From Marsupella aquatica (taxonomy: Eukaryota > Marchantiophyta): a stretch of DNA of 64,000 nt. The notes beneath the pieces are model-generated. The model had not been told where the DNA came from. It searched no databases and was given only the letters and a program-made list of their open reading frames with translations. The DNA lies in NCBI GenBank assembly GCA_973895155.1, contig OZ316892.1, forward strand, positions 11,532,001 to 11,596,000. Reading direction: 5' to 3'. This document shows positions 35,426-46,990 of this stretch, in pieces. The first letter of the stretch is position 1. Each line of letters opens with the position of its first letter. The position numbers and the translations under genes were made by a program.

Positions 35426-35634
35426 ATGTTGGGTAGCCATAAGAGATAATACCCAGAGATCCTACATGTACCCAGACCAGGTGGGAGAGAGGTTCGAACC
35501 AGGGCCCCAAGGTTCCCCAAAGCAGATCAAAGTGGACCAACCATGGGCTGAGGAGAAACCAGGACCCCCACCACTACACTCCACTCACATGTACCCTCCA
35601 CACCCCTTGCGTGTAGAGGGGGGATTGAATGATA
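35409..35634 (-). mobile_element. Candidate SINE-like repeat, copy A (head truncated)
   Basis: Shares about 200 bp with 63400-63600: TCCGGA near one end, GGGTAGCC, ATACCCAG, GGGAGAGAGG, CCCAAAGCAGATCA, GAGGAGAAACCA, CCCACCACTACA, CACTCACA and GAGGGGGGATTGAA. The tRNA-like head seen in copy B is missing; the homology stops near 35634 at ATTGAATG. Confidence 0.6.
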
Positions 35635-35785
35635 CAAACCAAAATTTGGACTCCTATATATAGGTAACCCATGGCCCGAGGGTTTTAATGGCTGAAGCTG
35701 GGCAATTGAATGATACAAACCAAAATTTGGTCTCCTATATATAGGCCGCATGGCCTAGAGGGTTTTAATGGCTGAAGCCCCACAG
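35622..35785. repeat. Two-copy tandem repeat, about 75 bp unit
   Basis: ATTGAATGATACAAACCAAA, TTTGG, CTCCTATATATAGG and GAGGGTTTTAATGGCTGAAG are present twice with few differences. Confidence 0.85.
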
Positions 35786-36935
35786 GCTGTTGAGTCAAGG
35801 GGGGTAAGAGCCATGGCTCAGCAAGTGTAACACCCCATGCCTTTGACATAAAAATTTGGGAATCTGAGACTTGGGGAGATTGGCTGGGATTGCAAACTTG
35901 GAAGTCCTTATCCAAGCTGGCAAGTAGTGCACAGTAAGGGACTTACCCTTAAGTGGCCACTGTTCCAAAAGCAAAACCTGGTATCCAGGTTACAAAACGA
36001 GCCAATAATGTTCTTATGAAGTAAAAAAGTGCAATGTTTTGTCCTCCTTAAACCTGGTGGGGGCACTGGTAGTTTGAACTGCAAAGAAAACAGCACAAGT
36101 GCCCTGCCCAAGCTGGCCAGGGATGTACAACAAGAGGAATGCAAAGCAGGGGAATTCCCCTCAAACTATGAAGGGAAAAACAGTAACCGTTTGGCAAAGC
36201 TGCCAATACGGCTGTTATGCACATACACATTGCTATACAATATACATCAGGTCACACACATCCAAACAGGCTATCATGCACATACACATAGCTACACAAC
36301 ATATATAACATCACACACATCTAAACATAAGCACACATAAACATAAGAGAATATGATACAGGTGGAACTCATGATCACACATGTCAAAATCCCACAATAA
36401 TCTTCACATGAATCAAACAATAATCGTAGCCAACAATACACAATCAATCACGTCCTATCCAATCACACACGTATGTCAAGCCCAACGCACATTTCATTCA
36501 AGGAATCCACGTTCATGTGCACACAACCTAATCGGCCACACCATAACCTCCAAAGCTCATGCTTGAACTCTCAATATCAAAAGATGAGGTCTCCAATCCA
36601 CCACAAAAGATAACTATCCCCTCGCATGGAAAGAAACCCTAAAGTGCTCAAAATAACACACATATGGAAGCTTTAAACTCACATAACATGCCATATTCTA
36701 ATAGCACTCATACGGTGTGACATGTGGCATATGAAGTGAACACATCTTTCCATCTCCGTGAGTGCAGTCTCTCAACTAGTGTACTCTTTCTGCATTGCTT
36801 TTTGCATTTCTACTGCAAATCTGCCGTTTCACCTTTTGTGCTTCCTACATGCTTTTTTTTTAACTACTCATGCTTGAAAGTTTCTCCAAGTACTCTCTTG
36901 CCTGAACTTTTTGTAAGGTGCAGCAAGAGTATTTG
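35786..36935. other. Intergenic DNA with CA-rich repeats
   Basis: No gene is seen. About 36205-36335 contains a two-unit repeat rich in CACATACACAT and ACAACATATA words. AT-rich DNA follows. Confidence 0.5.
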
Positions 36936-37094
36936 CTTGATTGACCCCCAAAATGAAACTTGTTACTTAATCAACCCCCTGAGGTCTATCAACGGTCCAG
37001 ATCTGAGATTGAAAGGTCCATCAATGGTCCAGATTGGGGAAAAGTATTGAGGGGGTTGATTAAACAAACTTTTTCCAGAAGGGGGTCTACTAAG
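36936..37094. mobile_element. MITE-like element, copy 1
   Basis: The terminal inverted repeats are CTTGATTGACCCCC (36936-36949) and GGGGGTCTACTAAG (37081-37094), 11 of 14 complementary. Inside are further inverted words (TAATCAACCCCCT against AGGGGGTTGATTA) and a direct repeat of GGTCCAGAT. Size 159 bp, no coding capacity. It shares its ends and internal wording with 46433-46540. Confidence 0.6.
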
Positions 37095-38555
37095 CATATC
37101 TCTAGTGCAGCAATGGTTTTGGGTGCTTTATGGGTGCTTTTTTATTGAAAGTTAGTTTTGGGAATAAACCACATGGGACTTAAACAATTCTTTAGTGCTA
37201 CTTTTGCCACAGTTTGGAGATAAATCACATCAGACGTGAACATTTATTTGGTGCTCATTTTGTGCTTCCTTCCTTGTTACGTTGGACTAACTTATAATGC
37301 GGAGAGATTCTCCACTGCTGTTGTGGTTGGCATTTAAATTAGCTCTCGCTCTCGCTCCGTGGTTCTGTGCTTTTGCCATTCAGCAGATCAGATATTGAAA
37401 CTTGTGCAAATAAGGTACAAAAATAAAGTACACATGTAAAGAAAATTAATAATGAATATGAAAGTTTAAGTTTATGGTATTGGGATGTGCACATAATGTA
37501 CATGAGTAGAACCATAAATTTAGGACACAAAACCATGAGTAGTACTTAAAGACATAAGGTATGCACATTATTTAGATCATTTCTTCTGTACTCATGAGAA
37601 TAAGGGCTAGAAGTTCAACTAGCTTTGTTACAGGGTGGATGATCTTAAAATCTAGCAAAGATTTAAAAAAATTAGAGGGGTGCTAGAATAAATTGGAACT
37701 CTAAATTATACAAGGGATGCACCTTGGTTAGACACATTGAAATAAAAATAAAAATGCATAACAAAAGAAAATAAATTTCAATAATACAAAATACTGAAAG
37801 TTGCATTTACCATATAGCAGCTTCAAAAAAACTTTCAGCATACCAGAGTGCCTAATCGGAAGTAGCCAATGCTGTGCGTATGTACGTCCATCCGAGGTCG
37901 ATTCACAAACTCAATTCTAATTAGGCATTGAAATGCTCTGTCTATTTCTCTGCAGCCCTGTTGGAGTGTGCGTGTGCGTGTCTCCGGACCAGGCCTCTCG
38001 TTCGATCGCTTGCTTGCTTGCTAGTTTGCTATGATGCGGTTGCCGAAGGTGAACAATTTGCAGAGGGCTCTTTCTTTCAAGTAATAGAGCTCGAGCGAAT
38101 CTCTCTCGCTCACTTCTTTGGTTGGTCGGAGTGATTGAGTTGATGAACGAGAAGTGGGTTTTTTTTTTGTTGAGTGTGGTGTTATTGATTAGGGCACCAG
38201 TGGTCTGCCCAGATTAAGCAAGCGTCGATATAATAACTCACTGTCTAGAAGATCTACTGCATTGGGACATGATAGGAATGACGTTCTAGGGATCTGCGTT
38301 CTAGGGATCTGAATTGTGTCTCTGGGTTTAAAGCGAAGGACAAGGGGGAAGATGAGCCGTGCCGTGGAGCCTTGTTGCCGGATACAAAGAGCGCAGTCAT
38401 GCTCAAAGTTGCTGCTGTCTGGATGGGTGATGCACCGCTGCGAGCTGTGAAAGAGACGCCTGTGCTGGAGTCATCACCACGTTCTTTTTGCGGCTTTGAT
38501 ACTGCAACTGGCTCTTGCTCGAATTCAGATACCAAAACGTATTGTTCTGGTAAGG
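37095..38555. other. Intergenic DNA and upstream region of the GET2-like gene
   Basis: 37095-37900 is AT-rich and without genes. From about 37950 the composition rises and TCTCGCTC-type words appear, as expected for promoter and leader of the gene starting at 38556. A T-run lies at 38159-38169. A duplicated GTTCTAGGGATCTG occurs at about 38281-38310. Confidence 0.45.
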
Positions 38556-39464
38556 ATGCCATCTGCTCAGGAAGCTAGGGAGGCCAGGCGGAGAAAGATC
38601 TTAGCTCGAGGCTCGGATCGATTAGCCTTTATTGCTGGGGAGCTGCCTTCCATTTCTGCTTCTAGTTTACCATCGCCCATAGCACAGACTTCCTCAGAAA
38701 GTGACATCCCTTCTACAGCAATTCCTCGATCGGGAGATGCTGCTCTGTTTCGTTTGACTGAGACGAGCTCGTCTGAGAAACCCCAAGAATTGCAAGAGTT
38801 TGCCAGTGCAGATTTTGACCACAAAGATAGAGCGAGGGTGATCGAGGATGTGGATGGAGGCAGTAGAGCCTTACAAGATGTTCAAGATTTTACTGTATCG
38901 GAGGAAGCAGCAAATCTGAACGTAGTCGCTCCTCAAGCCAGCAACGATGCGAACTTAACTTGGCTGGACGGCGAACTTGATCAAAGGGGACTCAGTTCTA
39001 CCAAAGGACGATTATCAGCAACATCTTTGATGACCTGGGATGGGATAGCTTATTCGGTTGACGCCACAGAGAATTATAGGGCTTTAGGAGCACTTTTGCT
39101 TGCTGTAATCGGAGTGATACATAGCTATTTTGATTGTAGTAAGTTAGAAGGTAGATTCTTAAGTAACTGGGTCCTACCCTGGCCTGTTGCTCTAGTCATA
39201 GTGACTGATATCTCTCTAGTATTTGGTACGGTGTTACTTGGCTTAGTGCGAATTCCATCCCTGATTAAACCTGTGGATGTCCCGGAAGGGAGTACTACAC
39301 AGGATCAGCTGAGCAGGGTTATTGAAATTTCAAGCCAATTGGAGAGTTGTCTGGAGATCGGGACAGTAGTTTTCAAAACCACACGAGCCTTGTTTCTTGA
39401 TTGCAGCATCTACGCTGTAACACTCATAAGTGGGTACACTCTTGGGCAGAACTGGCACACATAA
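38556..39464 (+). CDS. GET2/CAML-like tail-anchored protein receptor subunit
   Basis: Plant counterparts (Arabidopsis G1IP) act with GET1 in the ER membrane to receive tail-anchored proteins from the GET3 ATPase. The single exon encodes 302 residues. The N-terminus carries the basic signature AREARRRKILARGSDRLAFI (residues 7-26), matching the GET3-binding RxRRxKILxRGxxRL pattern of GET2/CAML/G1IP. A long low-complexity linker follows. Three hydrophobic segments near residues 175-193, 204-230 and 278-297 match the three-helix C-terminal membrane domain of the family. The ATG at 38556 is chosen because the basic motif directly follows it; the frame is open 60 nt upstream to another ATG at 38496. 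Sequence conservation outside the N-terminal motif is low across eukaryotes, so the call rests on motif plus topology. Confidence 0.82.
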   Translation: MPSAQEAREARRRKILARGSDRLAFIAGELPSISASSLPSPIAQTSSESDIPSTAIPRSGDAALFRLTETSSSEKPQELQEFASADFDHKDRARVIEDVDGGSRALQDVQDFTVSEEAANLNVVAPQASNDANLTWLDGELDQRGLSSTKGRLSATSLMTWDGIAYSVDATENYRALGALLLAVIGVIHSYFDCSKLEGRFLSNWVLPWPVALVIVTDISLVFGTVLLGLVRIPSLIKPVDVPEGSTTQDQLSRVIEISSQLESCLEIGTVVFKTTRALFLDCSIYAVTLISGYTLGQNWHT

Positions 39465-41786
39465 GTAGGCACTTCTGGGCAGAATTTTGCACTCGGCTAG
39501 CTTCAATTAGCTTCTGATTTTGAACTGTCGAGCATTTGCTTGTGGTTCCGGCTCTGAACTTTCTCATTTCCGAGTGACTTCAATTATGTGCGATTGTTTC
39601 CTTCAATGGGGACTGCTTCTAGTTCTCTCAAGACGCAATGCCTACGCTTCTATTGGAATTATTTGTGTTCTCCTTTACAGACCGTGCAGCATAGTTTCAG
39701 GTTTATGGATTGGTCTCTCTAGTATTGATGTGGCCCAACTTATGTTGTTACATCTTAACGACCCTAGTTATATTTTGAGCGGACACTTGTTGGAAGAGGA
39801 GGCCCGAACGACATGCGGCGTGATGGACTAAGATGTCAGAAACCCGACCATTTACGAAGCCTCGACTGGTCCAAGATCCTTAAAACTCTTGACATGCACA
39901 GTGTTTCACCACGGAGCAATTGCTATTTCATCGTTCTTTTACAGTTAAGACCTGCATCATTGATTCTTGTTAGAGGCCAATCACCTCCGTCAGCATGAAG
40001 GTTACTGACTCAAAGCAAGTGCTATTCAGTGCTATCGAATTGAACACGGATGTGACCAAGTCCTACTCTCTCGAAGTGTAACTGCCAAAGGCGGAAGAGT
40101 TGTCATCAGTTCTCGTGGTGGATATAAGTGTAGGTATATAAGTTCGGTTTACTATTGCTCTAAGCCGTGTGTTAAGAAACATCCTTTCCACCCCGCAATA
40201 CGCATCTTGTGACATACTCGTGGTGGATATAAGTGTAGGGTATAAGTTCGGTGTACTATTGCTCCAAGCCGTGTGTTAAGAAACATCCTTTCCACCCACC
40301 AACACGCATCTTGTGACATAAACTCACAAATTAGGCTACAATTGCCTGTGTTTCATAATACTACGTACTCTAGATGGATCTCTACTTTTAAAGATTGACC
40401 TCCCTTTACCAGATGCTTCACTATATTTCTCAGACTTTCTTTAGTTTCTTGATTGTTCTCTTATTCTACTTCACCAACGGACAGTCGTCTGGTCATCGGA
40501 TATATATGCATACAGTTCTCGGTGACAGACTCGGGGTTTATATCCTCAGTCAGAGGGCGTCACTATAATGTTTCTGGACCTTACGCGGTTTCTTGATTGT
40601 TTTTGTAAGGTACTTCGCCAATAGACGCATTAGGAGAGAATTTATTGAGCTGCTGAGTAATTTGCGAATCTAAACGGAACACAGTTCTATATGATGCACA
40701 GGCACTAGTGATTGGGGCTGCTCTGAATTTGCACACGCTACAATCGTGGTACATTATTTGCAAAACGTGATATGATGTTTGCTATCATCGCCTCGTTCAA
40801 GCGAAAATGGAAAATCTCGGTAGGGATACAAAATTGCGAAAACCAAAGGCATCCAAGACTTTACTCAATTAGCTTGTGAGGTGAACACTAACGTTAAGTA
40901 TCTTACAGCGATTCCTGGTCCTACTGCTTGTAACGGGAACGGTACAGCATTTATCACCCAATAGGTTGTCATTAAGTGCACAATGACGTCCAACTCCTTT
41001 CAATAAACTCCTACAATTACAAATTTTTAAAAACTTGGTAGACTTATCTATCACTTTCTTGGAGCTTCCCAAAGGAAACGAACTTGCTCTAATTGGTCAC
41101 TCAAATTACTCTCCTTCACTGAAGCCGACCTAAGTAAATAGGTGACTGTCCAGATTAGTGACGCCTCCAAGCTTGAACCGTTGAAGCAGATAGAATTGAT
41201 CGAGGATCAGAGGCATAATTGTAGATCTAAAAATCCAGGAATCCAGTGTCGAAGAATACATAGATGATGAGTTCACGCCAGTCCACATGATTCTCTTTAC
41301 GGATGTCTGCTCAAGTGGAACTGGAGGCCTTTTCATTGACCAGCCCACTCAGAAAAGAAGCTTGGCGTATCTCAGATGGAGTTCCATCATCAATTTAGCT
41401 TGAAATAAATCACATATTGCAGTACCTCCAGTCACCCAAAAAGCAGATTCTATCCACATTTTTCCCTCTTGTAGAACCAGGTCGCATTAGTACAGTGGTC
41501 AACCCATGCATGATCAAAATTTAGGTCGTTGCTCAATTCTCTGACAAGCCCTTGGTCGACGTAAGTTGGTGGGAATTGCTTCTTCTGACAGGAGGTTACA
41601 ACAGCTTGTCATGAAAAATGAAATCCAACTATTTGACCGTAAGATGTTATGCTACAAGAAAGAAATCGGCAGAATTGGTCAGAGCTTCAGACATCAAGAG
41701 CCGACAAGTTTTCTGTCTACGTATAAAAGGAAGCCACTGAAAATCAGAAAGGTGTGTACCTTGATGACCAAAAATAAACTCCATCT
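39465..41786. other. Convergent intergenic region between the GET2-like gene and UNC50
   Basis: Contains the 3' untranslated regions of both convergent genes. A two-copy tandem repeat lies at 40112-40325. No other gene is recognised; short frames on both strands lack domains. Confidence 0.5.
40112..40325. repeat. Two-copy tandem repeat, about 105 bp unit
   Basis: CTCGTGGTGGATATAAGTGT, TATAAGTTCGGT, TACTATTGCTC, AAGCCGTGTGTTAAGAAACA and ACGCATCTTGTGACATA occur twice, almost identical. This is a recent duplication in gene-flanking DNA. Confidence 0.9.
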
Positions 41787-44700
41787 TCACCCAAAGTAGA
41801 AACTCAAGGCAAATCTAGTTGGATTAAACCCCGACAGAACAGCTGCAACCCATAAAACAGTACAGGGCGTCAGTTCAGCCCAATCTCTTCAATTTCATCT
41901 TTGATGTTAACATTGAATACAATCTTCATCCTAACCTAGGCACATTGAAGAGAGTAACGGCACGCCAAGCCAAAATACTGCCCTTCGGCCCTCTAGAAGA
42001 CTGTAAACCTTTACTGAATATAAGCGCTTCACACCGAAGGCTATCAGTGATTAACCCATGCACATCTTCAACGGAAATTGGCTCTGTGAGTTCCCTCTGA
42101 TAGAAACCAGCATTGGAAAACAACTTTGAAAACACGGTCAATAACAGCACCGCAGAGGGTCTAATCTTGAAAATGTGCTTTGCTGTGGTCTTTAGATGCC
42201 AACGCAGATGGACAGACTTGTAGACAACATGACTCTGTGACAACCTAAGAGGATTTGTTCAACTTACAGAAAGGGAACAGGATGATCAGCAACGCAACAG
42301 GGTATAGAAACACCGTTGTCCTTTCCAAAAATGGAAGTACTGAAAAACACGAATTTCAGATTTGTGAGGAGCTGGTTTGCCGAATAGAACTCAAACCAAG
42401 AGGTATACGACTACCTCCGTGCAGATTTCAATCTTCCCGTAAATATAATCTTATCACAACTAACAAGCATTAATTGGGAAGGCGGCCGCAATCCTACACA
42501 ATGCTCCACTAGACAGCTCATAGTCATCGTTTCGTTCCATTCAAATAGCTTGTAGCCAGGAAGAAAGAGCTCAAAGAGAAGTTGCATATAAAGCACATCA
42601 GTTTTGAGAACTCACCATCATACCCGAGAAAGTTGAGATAATGATAGTAACACAGAGCCACTACGTACAGCAAGTTTGATAACAATGTAGGTACAAACCC
42701 GTGAGCAAGAAGGAGTGGGGACAGAAAATACTGGAGGACTGCAACAAGAACACAGGAAATAATCAAATTTTGTGAATTGAGAGCCTAAAAGGAAAATAAG
42801 AACTTAAAAAAAAAAATGCATTAAAAGTCATCATAACAACGATGGATGACGTAGTAAGAATTGCACATGATAGCTCTGTCTCTTGATACAAAAAAAGACT
42901 TGGGCATACCAAATGGTGACAACCACGTTCACTCCACAATAGTTGACATCTTACCATAGAGAAGAACAAATAGAGGGAAGTACGCATTGCAGTGCACATC
43001 AAAGGCATACAACCTACACCACAAGTAACTGTAGACTATCAGAATTGGTCGAGACTGAATTTCAGACGTTCGTTTTCAGACGTTCCAGCTTTCCATTCTT
43101 TCTACCTATTAAGTAATTCCTAGCTTTTTCCAAGGTTTCTAATGCAGCCTACTGAACAAGGATTGGAGTAACCGGTGATGCAAGGAGTTGACAAGAGTAT
43201 GCGCTAATGCTAAACAAACACGAATCTAGATATGCAAGACCTTTTGGGCTCCAATTACTCAAATGGGAAAGCGATGCAAAAGAGTGCGATTTAAGGTCTT
43301 TCGGATTGACAATCGACAACCAATACCGACCATTCCACCCGTTGCTCGACAACATGGCTATGCACTGCGGCCTCTTCTCGCAAATAATGATTTGACAAAA
43401 ACCTGCCAGGTCCAAAGAAGCCGATTATAACATTCCCAAAACTTGCTCGAGTGATACACTAGAAGTTTCACTCGTTCAGTAAACAATTCCAGACAGAATA
43501 AACAGCAAATGCTCTTCCAGCATGGTCAGGCATAACAAGGAAAAGTACATTGCGATTATAATCAAGATGTGTCGTAGTGCAAGATAGAGATAGAATTGTA
43601 TAGCGTACCAAAAAACTGTGGCCAGCGATACACCAATTAGAAGGAAATGCAAACAGACCACTGATAAAATTGTGAAACCCGCATGTGCTACACTTCCTCC
43701 ATATCTGAGACACCAAGATCGAAACGTGAACTCTGCTTTAGACAGCACCAGAATAATATTGCTGACTAAACTTCCCTCATTCGATTCATCAATCTACCTC
43801 GCAGTAAAATTTAAAACCGTGAATCCGACAATTTGCAAGTGCATGTGGAAAGGTATAACCCGCTTCAAAGACATGAAACTCACGCCGCACAGAAAGCAGC
43901 TGAAGCGACTGCCAGCAGTAAACAACAAATAACCACAAAAGCTGGATCATCCCGAGCCCACTGGTTCTTTGTCTCTGTAGTTTCACAGCGACACTTTGTC
44001 AGACCCTACACAAAAGTTCTCAAGGAAGTATGCACAGCATAAACATTCTACTCTAGATCCAAGGAATGCCACGGAACTACAACTTAAAAACGAAAACAAA
44101 GAATTATGATCTTCTCCGAGCCTGTAGAAATCAAGATTCTATACACTGCATCTATCGACTCTCTGTAAAGTAGGTCCGTTGATTTACGTTTGTGGTACTT
44201 GGTATGCTGATAGCTGCGACCCGTATCAGTTATCCATCATGTCACCAACGCACACCCATCAACCAACAAAGAGTGGGCTAAGGTTAGTCACGCATAAATC
44301 AAAAGTAGAGAATTTGCCAAGATCATGGAAACACGACATGGTAGAGGTTATTGTGGCAGCGATGCTTTTTGTGGCCACTGACAGAATGCTCTTCATGTGA
44401 AGGCGACCATATCTGGAGAGAGCTCTTATTAAGAAACATATGCAATCTACTGAACTGAGAAAACATCTCCCTCTTGGCTACCTTGCAAGCTATCAAGCAT
44501 GGGAACCTTTAAGCCAGTGAGCTACAAATGTCAAACGACAGACTGGTCAGGAACTTACACTACTTTGGGAGATGTGCAAAGATGAAGCATTTGCCAAAAA
44601 GTGTACTCAATATCCATTTGCTGCCACTGAATGAACAATCCAACACGGCACAATAGTAATCATTACTTATGATCCACCAGTCCAGAATAGAGTATCAATT

Positions 44701-44889
44701 TGGTCTCATTGACCTACAAGCAGATGACCACTTTGTATCATGCCTCCTTTGCCCACTCAGACCTACCTGCCCTCTAATGTGGCCTCTAATTGAACCACTA
44801 CGGCAATCTGCTGAGAGCAAAATGCAGGATCTAAAAAATTGACTGGGCAGCAATGGTGAAAATAGCCACCAAACCTTCCATTTAGAGAC
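41787..44889 (-). CDS. UNC-50 family membrane protein
   Basis: UNC50 is a conserved multi-span ER/Golgi membrane protein linked to trafficking of membrane cargo. Nine exons are secure, in transcript order (plus coordinates): 44559-44626, 44188-44213, 43884-43974, 43609-43704, 43331-43402, 42955-43013, 42616-42738, 42268-42339 and 41787-41842. All are GT-AG with matching phases, encoding 220 residues to a stop at 41787-41789. Hallmarks: the QMDIEYTFWQMLHLCTSPKV start, YQHTKYHKQTKNQWARDDPA, HVVEQRVEWLYAFDVHCNA, SPLLLAHGF, YYHYLNFLGYD, and the SGFNPTRF end. Several hydrophobic segments fit the family topology. A tentative first coding exon, 44767-44889, keeps phase and would bring the length near the usual 250-260, but it has no ATG. 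The frame is open to an ATG at 44973, or the start lies in an unseen upstream exon. The 26-nt exon at 44188-44213 is unusually small. Confidence 0.92.
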
Positions 44890-46260
44890 CTGCAATGAAA
44901 CCACAACACAAAAGTGGACCATGAATTGGAAATGGAAGTCAAGCTCTCCAGTATCACAAAAACTCCCGCTCAATCCCAGAGCGCGGGATACAGAAACGAT
45001 CTAGGCACGTATTTACACCTTGAAAGGCCAGGTCACAGTGGCACATCTCTAAGTTCATATGAAGGATATCCGCAAGAAATTTGAAGTGGCCCGTGACTAT
45101 CGTAATTTTGATGGCTCAGGTCTGTCATGGAAATGTGCATCTTAAAGAAAACCATGATGAAGAGAATATTAGATGCAGAATATGTTGGCAGCCAGCCAAC
45201 AACTCCGTTACAAGCTCTGATCTTAAACGGTATCCGGCAGGATTTAAAGGTCAGCCATTAAAACTGACTGCAAGTTTTCTTCCAACGGTGACTCCAAGCT
45301 AGCCCCAGCAACGACCGAGACAAGGCGAGATCAGTTGAGTAACGCAGAGCAGATCAACGACTGAAACTTTAAACACCCTAAGATACGAGAAGCAACCCCT
45401 TAGTTCTGAGAGGGAGAAGGCTCTAGGCGTGTAGCTAAGGCCTCCAGGCCCGCTGAATTTAAAGATTGCCAAGAAAGAATAGATTGCTATGTCTGCAATG
45501 GTGAAACGATTTACAGTTTGCGCGGTGTAGCTGTTCCAGAGTGCAAAGCAACTGGAAATTTTAGCAAATGGTTCTCACTGCGCTACGAGCCCCATTCGGC
45601 GACAACAATTTAAACTCAACGAACGGCATATCCAGAGCATAACAAGGTCCTTCCCACACAAGACAGCACTGCATTGTGTTCCAACATTGAAGTGGGAACC
45701 AGCTCCACTTCGCGTCACATAGAGAAGATATCATTAGAATGGAATTCGATCAAACCCACAAGCAGAGAAGGGTGGCCAACCTTGATAATCCGTCGTAAGT
45801 ATTGAGGCATGACAGAATTATTGCGATAGCTCGAGGCCGACCTGCCTCGCTGAGATGTTGGCAACATGGTTCCAAGCGTCTGTAACCACGCTGCCTCAAA
45901 TTCGATTCACACCCCAACACTCCTCCCAATCCTTCCCCGACCTAGAAACAACAGCTGCACTCCAGTAACCTTAGACCCTGCAAATCAGCCACAGGTCCCC
46001 TCCGATCGACCTCAACGTCGATACCTGCTTCCCCACTGACCACCCTCAGCAGCGGCAGTGAGAAACGCTCATCCGGCATCGCCACGAACACCAGGACGAC
46101 GATCCACAACTCCACTCTTCCGCCAAATCGAATCCGAACTGTTTGGATGAACATTCATCAGTCAAGCACAGTGCTGAAGACGAGAGAGAGAGAGAGAGAG
46201 AAACAGAGAGAGTCTCCTCGAGGTACGAAACCCAAACTGGTGGCAATTTTTTTGCTCTTG
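44890..46260 (-). promoter_or_regulatory. 5' leader and promoter region of UNC50
   Basis: On the minus strand, about 46205-46180 is a CT-rich microsatellite (AG repeat on the plus strand), common in plant 5' untranslated exons, and the surrounding 45900-46150 is GC-richer. The transcript probably starts near 46200 and contains at least one leader intron before the coding exons. The exact sites are not resolved. Confidence 0.4.
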
Positions 46261-46432
46261 CTTATTAAAGCTCTTACGATACGATAAGTCACTGCTCTGT
46301 TAATCATTCACTCTGGGTTGTGGGGAGAAATGCGCCTACTTTGGTTTTTTTATATTAGACTATTCCCAATGCCCCTGTTATCAATAGTAAGTGGTTTGGG
46401 TGTTCTTATATTATTGTTAGACTATCCATATA

Positions 46433-46540
46433 CTTGATAGACCCCATGAGCTTTTGGGTGCATTGATTTGAGATCTATCAACCCTCTGGATCACTCATGG
46501 GTCCACCAAAAAACACTTTGCATGTTGGGGGTCCATCAAG
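46433..46540. mobile_element. MITE-like element, copy 2, TA-flanked
   Basis: Ends CTTGATAGACCCC (46433-46445) and GGGGTCCATCAAG (46528-46540) are inverted repeats with one mismatch. Each is flanked by TA, which could be a Tc1/mariner-type target duplication. No coding capacity. Ends and inner words match 36936-37094. Confidence 0.65.
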
Positions 46541-46599
46541 TATGTCTCTCTAGACTATCCCAATGCCTCTACTGTCAATAATAAGTGATTTTGATTTTG

Positions 46600-46990
46600 T
46601 TATATAAGACAGTAATCCCAATGCCTGTTGTCCATAGTACATTATGTTGAGCCAAGGTCTTCTCTAACATCCCAATGCCTGTGTTGTCCATAGTACATTA
46701 TGTTGAGCCAAGGTCTTCTCTAACATCCCAACTAACATCCCAATGCCGCTGTTGTCCATAGTAGGTTATGTTGAGCCAAGGTATTCTCTAACATCCCAAT
46801 GTGGCTGTTCATAGTACATTATGTTTTTTTTTAATTTTTTTTAAAGGGGAAATCTGTGAAACCCCACAACAAGGGAATAGTCAGCCACAATAGTTGAACC
46901 TAAGACTTATCAGTGTCTCTAGTAAAGTGAGCTACCACAAAGTCATGCCTCTATGGGCCCATAGTACTTTATGTTGAGCCAAGGTCTCTA
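46600..46990. repeat. Irregular tandem repeat, about 60 bp units
   Basis: CATCCCAATGCC, GTTGTCCATAGTA and ATTATGTTGAGCCAAGGT occur in four to five units, the last split off at about 46965-46990 by an inserted segment (46825-46960). Confidence 0.82.

Noticed and set aside
35820-36000. Ty3/gypsy LTR start (TGTAACACCCC at about 35828)
   Set aside because: The start word fits many plant gypsy LTRs, but no matching LTR end, primer site, second LTR or protein remnant was found.
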